Shown one piece after another: positions 17,174 through 26,146 of a DNA stretch of 64,000 nucleotides. The translations under genes and the position numbers were made by a program. This stretch comes from Pseudomonas sp. B33.4 (GTDB taxonomy: Bacteria; Pseudomonadota; Gammaproteobacteria; Pseudomonadales; Pseudomonadaceae), in contig NZ_CP140706.1 of the NCBI RefSeq assembly GCF_034555375.1, forward strand, positions 1,727,001 to 1,791,000. The letters run 5' to 3'. The notes beneath the pieces are model-generated. The model had not been told where the DNA came from. It did not search any database and saw only the letters and a list, made by a program, of their open reading frames with translations. The first letter of the stretch is position 1. Each line of letters begins with the position of its first letter.

Positions 17174-18385
17174 ATGCCCCAAGCCGCCCAGATGTCTTCT
17201 GCCTCCAGTCCCGAGGGGCAACCGTCCTCCGTAGAACAGGCAAGCCGACAGGGTCTTGAGCAGGCTTTCGAGCTGTTCAGCCATATGTCCAGCCAACTGA
17301 CAGACTCCTACAGCATGCTTGAGGCGCGGGTAACCGAGCTCAAGGGTGAGCTGGCAGTGGTCAGCGCTCAGCGCATGCAAGAGCTGGCGGAAAAAGAGCG
17401 CTTGGCCAATCGTCTGCAAAACCTTCTTGATCTGTTGCCCGGTGGTGTCATCGTCATCGACGGCCACGGCATGGTGCATGAGGCCAACCCGGCTGCCATC
17501 GAGTTGCTCGGCCTGCCGCTTGAGGGCGAATTGTGGCGCCACGTCATTGCCCGCTGCTTTGCCCCGCGTGAAGACGACGGTCACGAAATCTCCCTGAAAA
17601 ACGGTCGGCGCCTGTCGATTGCCACCCGCTCGCTGGACGCCGAGCCGGGGCAATTGGTGCTGCTCAACGACCTGACAGAAACCCGTCATCTGCAAGACCA
17701 GCTGGCGCGCCATGAGCGTTTGTCCTCGCTGGGGCGCATGGTCGCGTCGCTGGCGCATCAGATCCGCACGCCACTGTCTGCCGCTTTGCTCTACGCCAGT
17801 CATTTGACTGAGCAAGAGCTGCCTGTCGCTACTCAGCAGCGTTTCGCCGGGCGTCTGAAAGAACGTTTGCATGAGCTCGAGCATCAAGTGCGCGACATGC
17901 TGGTGTTTGCGCGCGGTGAATTGCCGCTGACCGATCGCCTGACCCCGAATGCCTTGATGCAGGCCCTGCAAGCGGCAGCGCTGACGCATGTGCAGGATCT
18001 GCCAATCCGCTGGCAGTGCGACAGTCATGCCGGCGAGCTGCTATGCAATCGCGACACGCTGGTCGGGGCGCTGTTGAATCTGATTGAAAACGCGATTCAG
18101 GCCAGTGCCGGCGACGTTCGCCTGAAAGTGCATTGCTACAGGCGCGGCAACAGTCTGCGCCTGTGCATCAGCGACAGCGGCAGCGGGATCGAGCCAGCTG
18201 TTCTGGCACGGCTCGGCGAGCCATTTTTTACTACCAAAGTTACTGGCACCGGCCTGGGCCTGACCGTGGTCAAGGCTGTGGCCCGTGCGCATCAGGGAGA
18301 ATTGCTGCTGCGTTCGCGGGTCGGGCGCGGCACGTGCGCGCAGGTGATCCTGCCGCTGTTTTCCGCTGTACAGGGAGCTGAGTGA
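17174..18385 (+). CDS. fleS: FleS sensor histidine kinase
   Basis: FleS phosphorylates FleR to turn on middle (hook-basal body completion) flagellar genes. The 403-residue protein has no membrane segment, so it acts in the cytoplasm. An N-terminal coiled region is followed by a PAS domain (LLDLLPGGVIVIDGHGMVHEANPAA split over residues 90-115), then the HisKA dimerisation helix with phospho-acceptor His195 (SLAHQIRTPLSAAL). A HATPase domain follows (LIENAIQAS, DSGSGI, GTGLGLTVVKAVA). It is directly before fleR in one transcript. Confidence 0.95.
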   Translation: MPQAAQMSSASSPEGQPSSVEQASRQGLEQAFELFSHMSSQLTDSYSMLEARVTELKGELAVVSAQRMQELAEKERLANRLQNLLDLLPGGVIVIDGHGMVHEANPAAIELLGLPLEGELWRHVIARCFAPREDDGHEISLKNGRRLSIATRSLDAEPGQLVLLNDLTETRHLQDQLARHERLSSLGRMVASLAHQIRTPLSAALLYASHLTEQELPVATQQRFAGRLKERLHELEHQVRDMLVFARGELPLTDRLTPNALMQALQAAALTHVQDLPIRWQCDSHAGELLCNRDTLVGALLNLIENAIQASAGDVRLKVHCYRRGNSLRLCISDSGSGIEPAVLARLGEPFFTTKVTGTGLGLTVVKAVARAHQGELLLRSRVGRGTCAQVILPLFSAVQGAE

Positions 18386-18390
18386 GAGCC

Positions 18391-19785
18391 ATGGGCATCA
18401 AGGTTTTGCTGGTCGAGGATGACCGCTCGTTGCGCGAGGCACTGGCCGATACGTTGCTGCTGGCCGGCCACGATTACCACGCGGTCGGTTGCGCTGAAGA
18501 TGCGCTGACGGCGGTAGGGCGCGAGGCGTTCAGTCTGGTGGTCAGTGACGTCAATATGCCGGGCATGGACGGTCATCAATTGCTCGCCCTGCTGCGTGCC
18601 CGCCAGCCGCAATTGCCGGTGTTGCTGATGACGGCGCACGGCGCGGTCGAGCGCGCAGTCGATGCGATGCGTCAAGGCGCGGCGGACTATCTGGTCAAGC
18701 CTTTTGAGCCCAGGGCTTTGCTTGACCTGGTGGCGCGGCATGCACTGGGCACTATTATTGGCGCGAGCGAAAGTGAAGGCCCGATTGCCGTTGAACCGGC
18801 CAGTGCGCAGCTTCTCGAATTGGCCGCACGAGTGGCGCGCAGTGATTCCACCGTGTTGATTTCCGGCGAGTCCGGTACCGGTAAAGAGGTGCTGGCGCGT
18901 TACATTCACCAGCAATCCCATCGCGCCAGCCAGCCGTTCATTGCGATCAACTGCGCGGCGATCCCGGACAACATGCTCGAGGCGACGCTGTTCGGTCACG
19001 AGAAGGGTTCGTTTACCGGTGCCATCGCGGCGCAAGCCGGCAAATTCGAACAGGCGGACGGCGGTACATTACTGCTCGACGAAATATCTGAAATGCCCCT
19101 TGGCCTGCAAGCCAAACTGCTGCGCGTGCTGCAGGAGCGTGAAGTCGAGCGGGTGGGCGCGCGCAAGCCGATCGCTCTGGATATTCGCGTGGTCGCCACC
19201 ACCAACCGCGACTTGGCGGGCGAAGTGGCGGCGGGGCGTTTCCGTGAAGACCTTTATTACCGTTTGTCGGTTTTCCCTCTCGCCTGGCGTCCACTTCGCG
19301 AGCGCACTGCCGATATCCTGCCGCTGGCCGAAAGGTTGTTGGCCAAACACGTCAATAAAATGAAGCATGCGGCGGCGAAACTCTCGCCTGACGCACAAGC
19401 CTGCCTGACCGCTTACCCGTGGCCGGGCAATGTGCGTGAACTGGATAACGCCATTCAGCGTGCGCTGATTCTGCAGCAGGGCGGCTTGATTCAGCCGCAG
19501 GATTTCTGTCTGGCCGGTCCCGTGACGTACACCGCGATACCCGTCGCCGCTGCGGTTTCTGCGGTGATTCGCGAGGTAGAGATCGAAGCGGATTCTGCCG
19601 GTGCACTGGGCGATGACCTGCGCCGCCGGGAGTTTCAGATGATCATCGACACCCTGCGCACCGAGCGTGGACGGCGCAAGGAGGCGGCGGAAAAACTCGG
19701 CATCAGCCCGCGCACCCTGCGCTACAAACTGGCGCAAATGCGTGATGCCGGGATGGACGTCGAAGGTTATCTGTTCGCCACCTGA
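18391..19785 (+). CDS. fleR: FleR sigma-54-dependent response regulator
   Basis: FleR is the NtrC-type partner of FleS. The receiver domain has phospho-acceptor Asp53 ([12 protein letters not shown]). The AAA+ domain has Walker A GESGTGKE (159-166) and GSFTGA (206-211). The C-terminus ends in a Fis-type helix-turn-helix ([18 protein letters not shown]). The start at ATG 18391 gives the usual [11 protein letters not shown]; a GTG at 18382 overlapping the fleS stop is possible and closer to GGGAG, but adds residues unlike relatives. Length from the ATG is 464 residues. Confidence 0.95.
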   Translation: MGIKVLLVEDDRSLREALADTLLLAGHDYHAVGCAEDALTAVGREAFSLVVSDVNMPGMDGHQLLALLRARQPQLPVLLMTAHGAVERAVDAMRQGAADYLVKPFEPRALLDLVARHALGTIIGASESEGPIAVEPASAQLLELAARVARSDSTVLISGESGTGKEVLARYIHQQSHRASQPFIAINCAAIPDNMLEATLFGHEKGSFTGAIAAQAGKFEQADGGTLLLDEISEMPLGLQAKLLRVLQEREVERVGARKPIALDIRVVATTNRDLAGEVAAGRFREDLYYRLSVFPLAWRPLRERTADILPLAERLLAKHVNKMKHAAAKLSPDAQACLTAYPWPGNVRELDNAIQRALILQQGGLIQPQDFCLAGPVTYTAIPVAAAVSAVIREVEIEADSAGALGDDLRRREFQMIIDTLRTERGRRKEAAEKLGISPRTLRYKLAQMRDAGMDVEGYLFAT

Positions 19786-19836
19786 GACGTGCCGCAAAAA
19801 ATTGAAAATGCTTTTCTGAAAGGGCTGCCCATGAGC

Positions 19837-19852
19837 TGGCACCCTTGTTGCT
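19837..19852 (+). promoter_or_regulatory. Sigma-54 promoter of fliE operon
   Basis: TGGCAC-CCTTG-TTGCT is a perfect match to the TGGCAC-N5-TTGCW consensus. It lies 62 bp before the fliE ATG and should drive fliEFGHIJ under FleQ control. Confidence 0.93.
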
Positions 19853-19913
19853 AATACCTGTGTACCCGCCGAGTGAGTGTCAAAAAATTGCGGGCCGCCC
19901 AAGAGAGTAGACC

Positions 19914-20243
19914 ATGAGCCAAGGTATTGAATTTAATCGGTTGATGACAGACATGAAGGCCATGAAGCTGGATGCCATGTCTGCACCGAAATCGACGACC
20001 GCTGTCCCTGAACTGGCGGGCAGCAGCTTTTCCGACATGCTCGGTCAGGCGATCAATAAGGTCAGCGATACCCAGACCGCGTCGACTCAGTTGGCCAACG
20101 CATTTGAAGTGGGCAAGAGCGGCGTCGATCTGACGGACGTGATGATCGCTTCGCAAAAAGCCAGCGTGTCGTTCCAGGCTCTGACCCAGGTGCGCAACAA
20201 GCTGGTTCAGGCTTATCAAGACATCATGCAGATGCCGGTTTAA
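19914..20243 (+). CDS. fliE: Basal-body protein FliE
   Basis: FliE joins the MS ring to the rod and is the first substrate of the export apparatus. The 109-residue protein shows the conserved C-terminal half: [16 protein letters not shown] and later [20 protein letters not shown] with [17 protein letters not shown] at the end. There is no cleaved signal, as expected for a type III substrate. It is the first gene of the fliEFGHIJ operon, with a perfect sigma-54 promoter ahead and fliF 16 bp behind. Confidence 0.97.
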   Translation: MSQGIEFNRLMTDMKAMKLDAMSAPKSTTAVPELAGSSFSDMLGQAINKVSDTQTASTQLANAFEVGKSGVDLTDVMIASQKASVSFQALTQVRNKLVQAYQDIMQMPV

Positions 20244-20258
20244 GGACGAGATTGAGTC

Positions 20259-22046
20259 ATGGCAGAAGCAGTCGCCGATAACGTTCCGGCCAAGGCCACC
20301 CCGATAGACGGCAAACCGCCGCTGTTCGGCCTGTCCTTCCTGGAAAACCTCTCCGAGATGACCATGCTGCGTCAGGTGGGCCTGTTGGTCGGCCTGGCTG
20401 CGAGCGTGGCGATTGGCTTTGCCGTGGTGCTGTGGTCGCAGCAGCCGGATTATCGTCCGTTGTACGGCAGCCTTGCCGGCATGGACGCCAAGCAGGTCAT
20501 GGACACCCTGGCCGCCGCCGACATTCCTTACAACGTCGAACCGAACTCCGGTGCCTTGCTGGTCAAGGCCGACGATTTGTCCCGTGCGCGGATGAAACTC
20601 GCCGCAGCTGGTGTCACTCCCAGCGACGGCAACATCGGTTTCGAAATCCTCGACAAGGAACAAGGTCTGGGCACCAGCCAGTTCATGGAAGCGACGCGTT
20701 ATCGTCGCGGCCTCGAAGGTGAACTGGCGCGGACCATCTCCAGCCTGAACAACGTCAAGGGTGCCCGCGTGCACCTGGCGATTCCAAAGAGCTCGGTGTT
20801 CGTGCGTGATGAGCGCAAGCCAAGTGCTTCGGTATTGGTTGAGCTGTACTCCGGTCGTTCGCTGGAGCCAGGCCAGGTGATTGCGATCATCAATCTGGTG
20901 GCGACTTCTGTTCCCGAGCTGAGCAAATCGCAGATCACCGTCGTCGACCAGAAGGGCACCTTGCTCTCTGATCAGGCGGAGAACTCCGAAATGACCATGG
21001 CCGGCAAGCAGTTCGATTACAGCCGTCGCATGGAAAGCATGCTCACCCAGCGCGTGCACAACATTCTGCAACCGGTACTGGGCAACGATCGCTACAAGGC
21101 GGAAGTCTCGGCCGATATCGACTTCAATGCCGTCGAGTCGACGGCCGAGCAGTTCAACCCGGATCAACCGGCGTTGCGCAGCGAGCAGTCGGTCAACGAA
21201 CAACGCACCGCCAGCAATGGCCCGCAAGGTGTGCCGGGTGCCCTGAGCAACCAGCCGCCCGCGCCAGCTTCGGCGCCGCAAACCACCGGTGGCACCGCAG
21301 CGCCGGCCGCGATGGTGCAGCCAGGACAGCCGTTGGTTGATGCCAACGGTCAGCAGATCATGGACCCGGCCACCGGCCAGCCGATGCTCGCGCCGTACCC
21401 GGCCGACAAGCGTCAGCAATCGACGAAGAACTTCGAACTCGACCGTTCCATCAGCCACACCAAACAGCAGCAGGGTCGCCTGAATCGTCTGTCGGTGTCG
21501 GTGGTGGTCGACGATCAGGTCAAGGTTAACGCCGCCAACGGTGAAACCACCCGTGCGCCGTGGAGTGCCGACGAATTGGCGCGCTTCACCCGTCTGGTCC
21601 AGGACGCCGTCGGTTTCGACGCCAGCCGTGGCGACAGCGTCAGCGTGATCAACATGCCGTTCTCCGCCGAGCGCGGCGAAGTGATTGCCGATATTCCGTT
21701 CTACTCCCAGCCATGGTTTTGGGACATCGTCAAACAAGTGCTGGGTGTGTTGTTCATCCTGGTGCTGGTGTTTGGTGTGCTGCGTCCGGTGCTCAACAAC
21801 ATCACCGGTGGCGGCAAAGGCAAGGAGCTGGCCGGTCTTGGCAGCGACGTGGAACTCGGCGGGATGGGCGGCCTGGACGGCGAACTTTCCAACGACCGCG
21901 TGAGCCTCGGTGGTCCGCAGAGCATTCTGTTGCCGAGCCCAAGTGAGGGTTATGACGCACAACTGAATGCAATCAAGAGTCTGGTGGCCGAGGATCCGGG
22001 TCGCGTGGCTCAGGTCGTGAAAGAGTGGATTAACGCAGATGAGTGA
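20259..22046 (+). CDS. fliF: MS-ring protein FliF
   Basis: FliF forms the MS ring in the inner membrane that houses the export gate and carries the FliG switch. The 595-residue protein has a first membrane helix at about residues 40-59. YscJ/FliF ring-building domains follow (LYGSLAGMDAKQVMDTL, LARTISSLNNVKGARVHLA). A Pro/Ala-rich periplasmic loop spans about residues 325-385, and a second membrane helix lies near residue 495 (VLGVLFILVLVFGVLRPVL). The C-terminal tail ends DPGRVAQVVKEWINADE, the FliG-binding part. It overlaps fliG by 8 bp. Confidence 0.97.
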   Translation: MAEAVADNVPAKATPIDGKPPLFGLSFLENLSEMTMLRQVGLLVGLAASVAIGFAVVLWSQQPDYRPLYGSLAGMDAKQVMDTLAAADIPYNVEPNSGALLVKADDLSRARMKLAAAGVTPSDGNIGFEILDKEQGLGTSQFMEATRYRRGLEGELARTISSLNNVKGARVHLAIPKSSVFVRDERKPSASVLVELYSGRSLEPGQVIAIINLVATSVPELSKSQITVVDQKGTLLSDQAENSEMTMAGKQFDYSRRMESMLTQRVHNILQPVLGNDRYKAEVSADIDFNAVESTAEQFNPDQPALRSEQSVNEQRTASNGPQGVPGALSNQPPAPASAPQTTGGTAAPAAMVQPGQPLVDANGQQIMDPATGQPMLAPYPADKRQQSTKNFELDRSISHTKQQQGRLNRLSVSVVVDDQVKVNAANGETTRAPWSADELARFTRLVQDAVGFDASRGDSVSVINMPFSAERGEVIADIPFYSQPWFWDIVKQVLGVLFILVLVFGVLRPVLNNITGGGKGKELAGLGSDVELGGMGGLDGELSNDRVSLGGPQSILLPSPSEGYDAQLNAIKSLVAEDPGRVAQVVKEWINADE

Positions 22047-23058
22047 TAACCGAGCCGCAACCGTCAAACTGAACAAGGTCGACAAAGCCGCGATTCTGCT
22101 GCTGTCCCTGGGTTCGACCGATGCCGCACAAGTGCTGCGCCACATGGGCCCCAAAGAGGTTCAGCGCGTCGGCGTGGCCATGGCGCAGATGGGCAACGTC
22201 CATCGCGAACAGGTCGAGCAGGTCATGAGCGAGTTCGTCGACATCGTCGGCGACCAGACCAGCCTCGGCGTTGGTTCCGACGACTACGTGCGCAAAATGC
22301 TCACCCAGGCACTGGGTGAAGACAAGGCCAACGGCCTGATCGACCGCATCCTGCTCGGTGGCAACACCAGTGGCCTCGACAGCCTGAAATGGATGGAGCC
22401 GCGCGCCGTTGCCGACGTGATCCGTTACGAACACCCGCAGATTCAGGCGATCGTGGTCGCGTACCTCGATCCGGATCAGGCCGGTGAAGTGCTCGGCAAC
22501 TTCGACCACAAGGTGCGTCTGGACATCATCCTGCGCGTCTCGTCGTTGAACACCGTGCAGCCTGCGGCACTGAAAGAGCTGAACCAGATTCTCGAGAAGC
22601 AGTTCTCCGGCAACTCGAATGCTTCGCGCACCACCCTGGGTGGCATCAAGCGCGCGGCCGACATCATGAACTTCCTCGACAGCTCGATCGAAGGCCAGCT
22701 CATGGACTCGATCCGCGAAGTCGACGAAGACCTGTCCGGTCAGATCGAAGACCTCATGTTCGTGTTCAACAACCTCGCCGATGTCGACGACCGAGGCATT
22801 CAGGCATTGTTGCGCGAAGTGTCTTCCGACGTGCTGGTGCTGGCCCTCAAGGGTTCCGACGAAGGCGTCAAAGAAAAGATCTTCAAGAACATGTCCAAAC
22901 GTGCCGCCGAACTGTTGCGCGACGACCTCGAGGCCAAAGGCCCGGTACGCGTCAGCGACGTCGAAACCGCGCAGAAGGAAATCCTCACCATTGCCCGTCG
23001 TATGGCCGAAGCCGGCGAGATCGTACTCGGCGGCAAGGGTGGCGAGGAAATGATCTAA
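22039..23058 (+). CDS. fliG: Motor switch protein FliG
   Basis: FliG is the rotor protein that meets the stator and drives torque. The 339-residue protein has the N-terminal domain (KAAILLLSLG), the middle EHPQIQAIVVAYLDPDQAG segment and the C-terminal torque helix with the charged residues DDRGIQALLREVSSDVLVL. The Lys/Arg/Asp/Glu pattern that interacts with stators is intact (LKGSDEGVKEKIFKNMSKRA). Its start lies inside the fliF end, so translation is coupled. Confidence 0.98.
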   Translation: MSDNRAATVKLNKVDKAAILLLSLGSTDAAQVLRHMGPKEVQRVGVAMAQMGNVHREQVEQVMSEFVDIVGDQTSLGVGSDDYVRKMLTQALGEDKANGLIDRILLGGNTSGLDSLKWMEPRAVADVIRYEHPQIQAIVVAYLDPDQAGEVLGNFDHKVRLDIILRVSSLNTVQPAALKELNQILEKQFSGNSNASRTTLGGIKRAADIMNFLDSSIEGQLMDSIREVDEDLSGQIEDLMFVFNNLADVDDRGIQALLREVSSDVLVLALKGSDEGVKEKIFKNMSKRAAELLRDDLEAKGPVRVSDVETAQKEILTIARRMAEAGEIVLGGKGGEEMI

Positions 23059-23062
23059 GCCC

Positions 23063-23869
23063 ATGGACAAGCACGACGACGATGTGACGGATCTGATCCG
23101 TGCCCGCGATGTCCGTGGTTTCGAATCCTGGGCCATGCCCAGCTTCGATCCGCCGAAGCCGGAACCCGAGCCTGAGCCGGAACCCGAACCGCCGGAAATG
23201 GAAGAAGTGCCGCTGGAAGAAGTCCAGCCACTGACTTTGGAAGAACTCGAAAGTATCCGTCAGGAGGCTTACAACGAAGGCTTCGGCATCGGCGAGAAAG
23301 AGGGTTTTCACAGCGCCACGCTCAAGGTGCGCCAAGAAGCCGAGGTAGCGCTAAGCGCCAAACTCGCCAGCCTTGAGCAACTGATGGCGAACCTGTTCGA
23401 ACCGATCGCTGAGCAAGACACGCAGATCGAAAAGTCGCTGGTCGACCTCGTGCAGCACATCACCAAACAGGTGATCAAGCGCGAGCTGGCCATCGATTCC
23501 AGCCAGATCGAACACGTCATGCGCGATGCGCTCAAGCTGTTGCCGCTGGGCGTCGACAACGTGCGCCTGTACGTCAATCCGCAGGATTTCGAGCAGGCCA
23601 AGGCCCTGCGCGAGCGTCATGAGGAAACCTGGCGCATCGTCGAGGACGAAGCGCTGTTGCCGGGCGGCTGCCGGGTTGAAACCGAGCACAGCCGCATCGA
23701 TGCCAGCATTGAAACCCGCGTTGGTCAGGTTATGGCCAAGCTGTTCGATCAGTTGCACGAACAGGCTTTGCACCCGGCTGAAGCGGATCTGAGCCTGGAC
23801 ATTCCAGAAGACGTAAAACCGGCGGCTGTCCCTGACGAGCCGCTCGCGGACAACCCCGATGCGCCTTGA
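23063..23869 (+). CDS. fliH: Flagellar export ATPase regulator FliH
   Basis: FliH binds FliI and ties the ATPase to the C-ring. The 268-residue protein has a Pro/Glu-rich linker near residues 30-50 (repeating PEPEPEPE). A helix of the FliH type follows ([15 protein letters not shown], with G-rich heptads), then a C-terminal domain for FliI binding ([20 protein letters not shown]). It overlaps fliI by 11 bp, and starts only 4 bp after fliG. Confidence 0.95.
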   Translation: MDKHDDDVTDLIRARDVRGFESWAMPSFDPPKPEPEPEPEPEPPEMEEVPLEEVQPLTLEELESIRQEAYNEGFGIGEKEGFHSATLKVRQEAEVALSAKLASLEQLMANLFEPIAEQDTQIEKSLVDLVQHITKQVIKRELAIDSSQIEHVMRDALKLLPLGVDNVRLYVNPQDFEQAKALRERHEETWRIVEDEALLPGGCRVETEHSRIDASIETRVGQVMAKLFDQLHEQALHPAEADLSLDIPEDVKPAAVPDEPLADNPDAP

Positions 23870-25217
23870 ACGCACCAGTTTCGCCAAGCGCCTGAGCACT
23901 TACGCTGAGGCCACCGAGATTGCCGGCGCGCCGATTCTTGAAGGTCGCCTGCTGCGCATGGTCGGCCTCACCCTCGAAGCCGAAGGCCTGCGCGCCGCCA
24001 TGGGCACACGTTGCCTGGTGATCAATGACGACAGCTATCACCCGTCCCAGGTGGAAGCGGAAGTCATGGGGTTTTCCGGCAGCAAAGTCTTTCTGATGCC
24101 GGTCGGCAGCGTCGCCGGCATCGCCCCGGGTGCCCGTGTGGTGCCACTGGCTGATACCGGGCGTTTGCCGATGGGCATGAGCATGCTCGGTCGCGTGCTT
24201 GACGGCGCCGGCCGTGCGCTGGACGGCAAGGGCGGCATGAAAGCCGAAGATTGGGTGCCGATGGACGGCCCGACGATCAACCCGCTCAACCGTGACCCGA
24301 TCAGCGTGCCGCTCGACGTCGGCATCCGTTGCATCAACGGTTTGCTGACGGTCGGGCGTGGCCAGCGTCTGGGTCTGTTTGCCGGTACCGGTGTCGGTAA
24401 ATCGGTATTGCTGGGCATGATGACGCGCTTCACCGAGGCCGACATTATCGTCGTTGGTCTGATCGGTGAGCGGGGTCGGGAAGTTAAGGAATTCATCGAG
24501 CACAGCCTCGGTGAAGAAGGCCTCAAACGCTCCGTCGTGGTTGCCTCGCCAGCGGACGATGCGCCGCTGATGCGTCTGCGCGCAGCGATGTACTGCACGC
24601 GCATCGCCGAATATTTCCGCGACAAGGGCAAGAACGTCCTGTTGCTGATGGATTCGCTGACCCGTTTCGCTCAGGCGCAGCGGGAAATCGCCCTGGCAAT
24701 CGGCGAGCCGCCGGCGACCAAGGGTTATCCGCCATCGGTGTTCGCCAAATTGCCGAAACTCGTTGAACGTGCCGGTAACGCAGAGAAGGGCGGCGGTTCG
24801 ATTACCGCGTTCTATACCGTGTTGTCCGAAGGCGATGACCAGCAGGACCCGATTGCCGACTCGGCCCGAGGCGTACTCGACGGCCACATCGTGCTGTCGC
24901 GGCGTCTGGCCGAGGAAGGGCACTATCCAGCGATCGACATCGAAGCGTCGATCAGCCGGGTGATGCCGGCGGTGGTCTCGCCCGAACATATGCAGCGCGC
25001 GCAGTACTTCAAGCAGTTGTGGTCGCGCTATCAGCAGAGCCGCGATCTGATCAGCGTCGGTGCCTACGTTGCCGGTGGCGACCGCGAGACCGATCTGGCG
25101 ATTTCCCTGCAACCGCAGTTGGTGCGCTATCAGCGTCAGGGCCTCAACGACAAAATCAACATGGGCGAAAGCCAGGCTTACCTCGAAACCCTGTTCGCCC
25201 CAGCGGCGGGCGGCTAA
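23859..25217 (+). CDS. fliI: Flagellum-specific ATPase FliI
   Basis: FliI is the hexameric ATPase of the flagellar export apparatus, related to the F1 beta subunit. The 452-residue protein has Walker A at residues 176-182 (GTGVGKS). [17 protein letters not shown] follows with the catalytic Glu region, then Walker B ([17 protein letters not shown]). [20 protein letters not shown] is typical of type III ATPases. The ATG overlaps the end of fliH. The N-terminal 20 or so residues should bind FliH. Confidence 0.98.
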   Translation: MRLERTSFAKRLSTYAEATEIAGAPILEGRLLRMVGLTLEAEGLRAAMGTRCLVINDDSYHPSQVEAEVMGFSGSKVFLMPVGSVAGIAPGARVVPLADTGRLPMGMSMLGRVLDGAGRALDGKGGMKAEDWVPMDGPTINPLNRDPISVPLDVGIRCINGLLTVGRGQRLGLFAGTGVGKSVLLGMMTRFTEADIIVVGLIGERGREVKEFIEHSLGEEGLKRSVVVASPADDAPLMRLRAAMYCTRIAEYFRDKGKNVLLLMDSLTRFAQAQREIALAIGEPPATKGYPPSVFAKLPKLVERAGNAEKGGGSITAFYTVLSEGDDQQDPIADSARGVLDGHIVLSRRLAEEGHYPAIDIEASISRVMPAVVSPEHMQRAQYFKQLWSRYQQSRDLISVGAYVAGGDRETDLAISLQPQLVRYQRQGLNDKINMGESQAYLETLFAPAAGG

Positions 25218-25223
25218 CCGGTC

Positions 25224-25676
25224 ATGGCCGCCGTCAGTCGAGCCGCGCGTCTGGCGCCGGTGGTGGACATGGCCGAACAGGCCGAGAAAACCGCCGTGCA
25301 ACGCCTGGGCTATTTTCAGGGGCAGGTGAAGGTCGCCGAAAGCAAACTCGCCGACCTCAATGCCTTCCGTCTGGACTACTCCGAACAATGGATCGTGCGT
25401 GGCGCCACCGGCGTGACCGGGCAATGGTTGCTGGGCTTTCAGGGTTTTCTGGCGCAACTCGACACTGCGGTTGATCAGCAGCGCCAAAGCCTGGTCTGGC
25501 ACCAGAACAAGCTCGACAAGGCGCGTGAGGAATGGCAACAGGCATTCGCCAAGGTCGAAGGGCTGCGCAAACTGGTGCAGCGTTATCGCGAAGAGGCGCA
25601 ACGCCTTGAGGACAAGCGCGAGCAGAAATTGCTCGACGAGTTGTCGCAGCGCTTGCCACGGCAGAATCCGTTTTAG
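25224..25676 (+). CDS. fliJ: Flagellar export protein FliJ
   Basis: FliJ is the stalk-like coiled coil inside the FliI ring and also carries chaperones. The 150-residue protein is almost wholly helical (AEQAEKTAVQRLGYFQGQV, later LRKLVQRYREEAQRLEDKR). Family sequence identity is low, but size, coiled-coil nature and position directly after fliI are diagnostic. It is the last gene of the fliE operon and is followed at once by a REP-type hairpin. Confidence 0.94.
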   Translation: MAAVSRAARLAPVVDMAEQAEKTAVQRLGYFQGQVKVAESKLADLNAFRLDYSEQWIVRGATGVTGQWLLGFQGFLAQLDTAVDQQRQSLVWHQNKLDKAREEWQQAFAKVEGLRKLVQRYREEAQRLEDKREQKLLDELSQRLPRQNPF

Positions 25677-25681
25677 AACAA

Positions 25682-25759
25682 GATCAAAAGATCGCAGCCT
25701 TCGGCAGCTCCTACAGGGGGATCAGTGTAGGAGCTGCCGAAGGCTGCGATCTTTTGATC
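25682..25759. repeat. REP/REPIN-type inverted repeat, copy 1
   Basis: Two near-perfect arms (GATCAAAAGATCGCAGCCTT... and its reverse complement), each about 34 bases, are split by a short loop. Near-identical elements lie at 56319-56410 and 58353-58433. The hairpin may also end fliE-operon transcription or protect the mRNA 3' end. Confidence 0.93.
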
Positions 25760-25835
25760 TGGCTTCTGACCTTGCTGCAACCCTGTGCAAGTGCTAAACC
25801 TTGTACAGGTTCGTCAATGACAAGGAAGCCAGTCA

Positions 25836-26141
25836 ATGTCAGTCGTTACAGAAGTGTCTTCAGATGGGAAAAAGCTGACGATTTCGATCGAGGGGCGATT
25901 CGATTTCGGTCGGCATCAGGAGTTTCGTGAGTCTTATGAGCGACTCAATGAGAAGCCTGAGTCCATAGTGGTGGACCTGAAGAAAGCCACTTACCTCGAC
26001 AGCTCCGCACTGGGCATGCTGCTCCTGCTGCGTGATCACGCTGGCGGCGACGAGTCGGACGTGCGAGTGGTCAACAGCAACTCCGACGTGCGCAAGATCC
26101 TCGCCATCTCCAATTTCGACAAACTCTTCGACATCAGTTGA
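25836..26141 (+). CDS. hsbA: HsbA-like anti-anti-sigma factor (STAS domain)
   Basis: HsbA is a STAS-domain switch protein: unphosphorylated it binds the anti-sigma factor FlgM and frees FliA; phosphorylated it favours a diguanylate cyclase and biofilm growth (known from P. aeruginosa). The 101-residue protein has the STAS phosphorylation motif YLDSSALGMLLLL with Ser56, the same position as in P. aeruginosa HsbA. The next two genes encode its kinase/phosphatase HsbR and the Hpt protein HptB, which makes the assignment firm. Confidence 0.9.
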   Translation: MSVVTEVSSDGKKLTISIEGRFDFGRHQEFRESYERLNEKPESIVVDLKKATYLDSSALGMLLLLRDHAGGDESDVRVVNSNSDVRKILAISNFDKLFDIS

Positions 26142-26146
26142 CGGCC

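Noticed and set aside
19851..22154. A 767-codon open frame on the minus strand across fliE and fliF
   Set aside because: It is the mirror of high-GC codon use in fliE/fliF; its translation has no recognisable domain and the plus-strand genes are certain.
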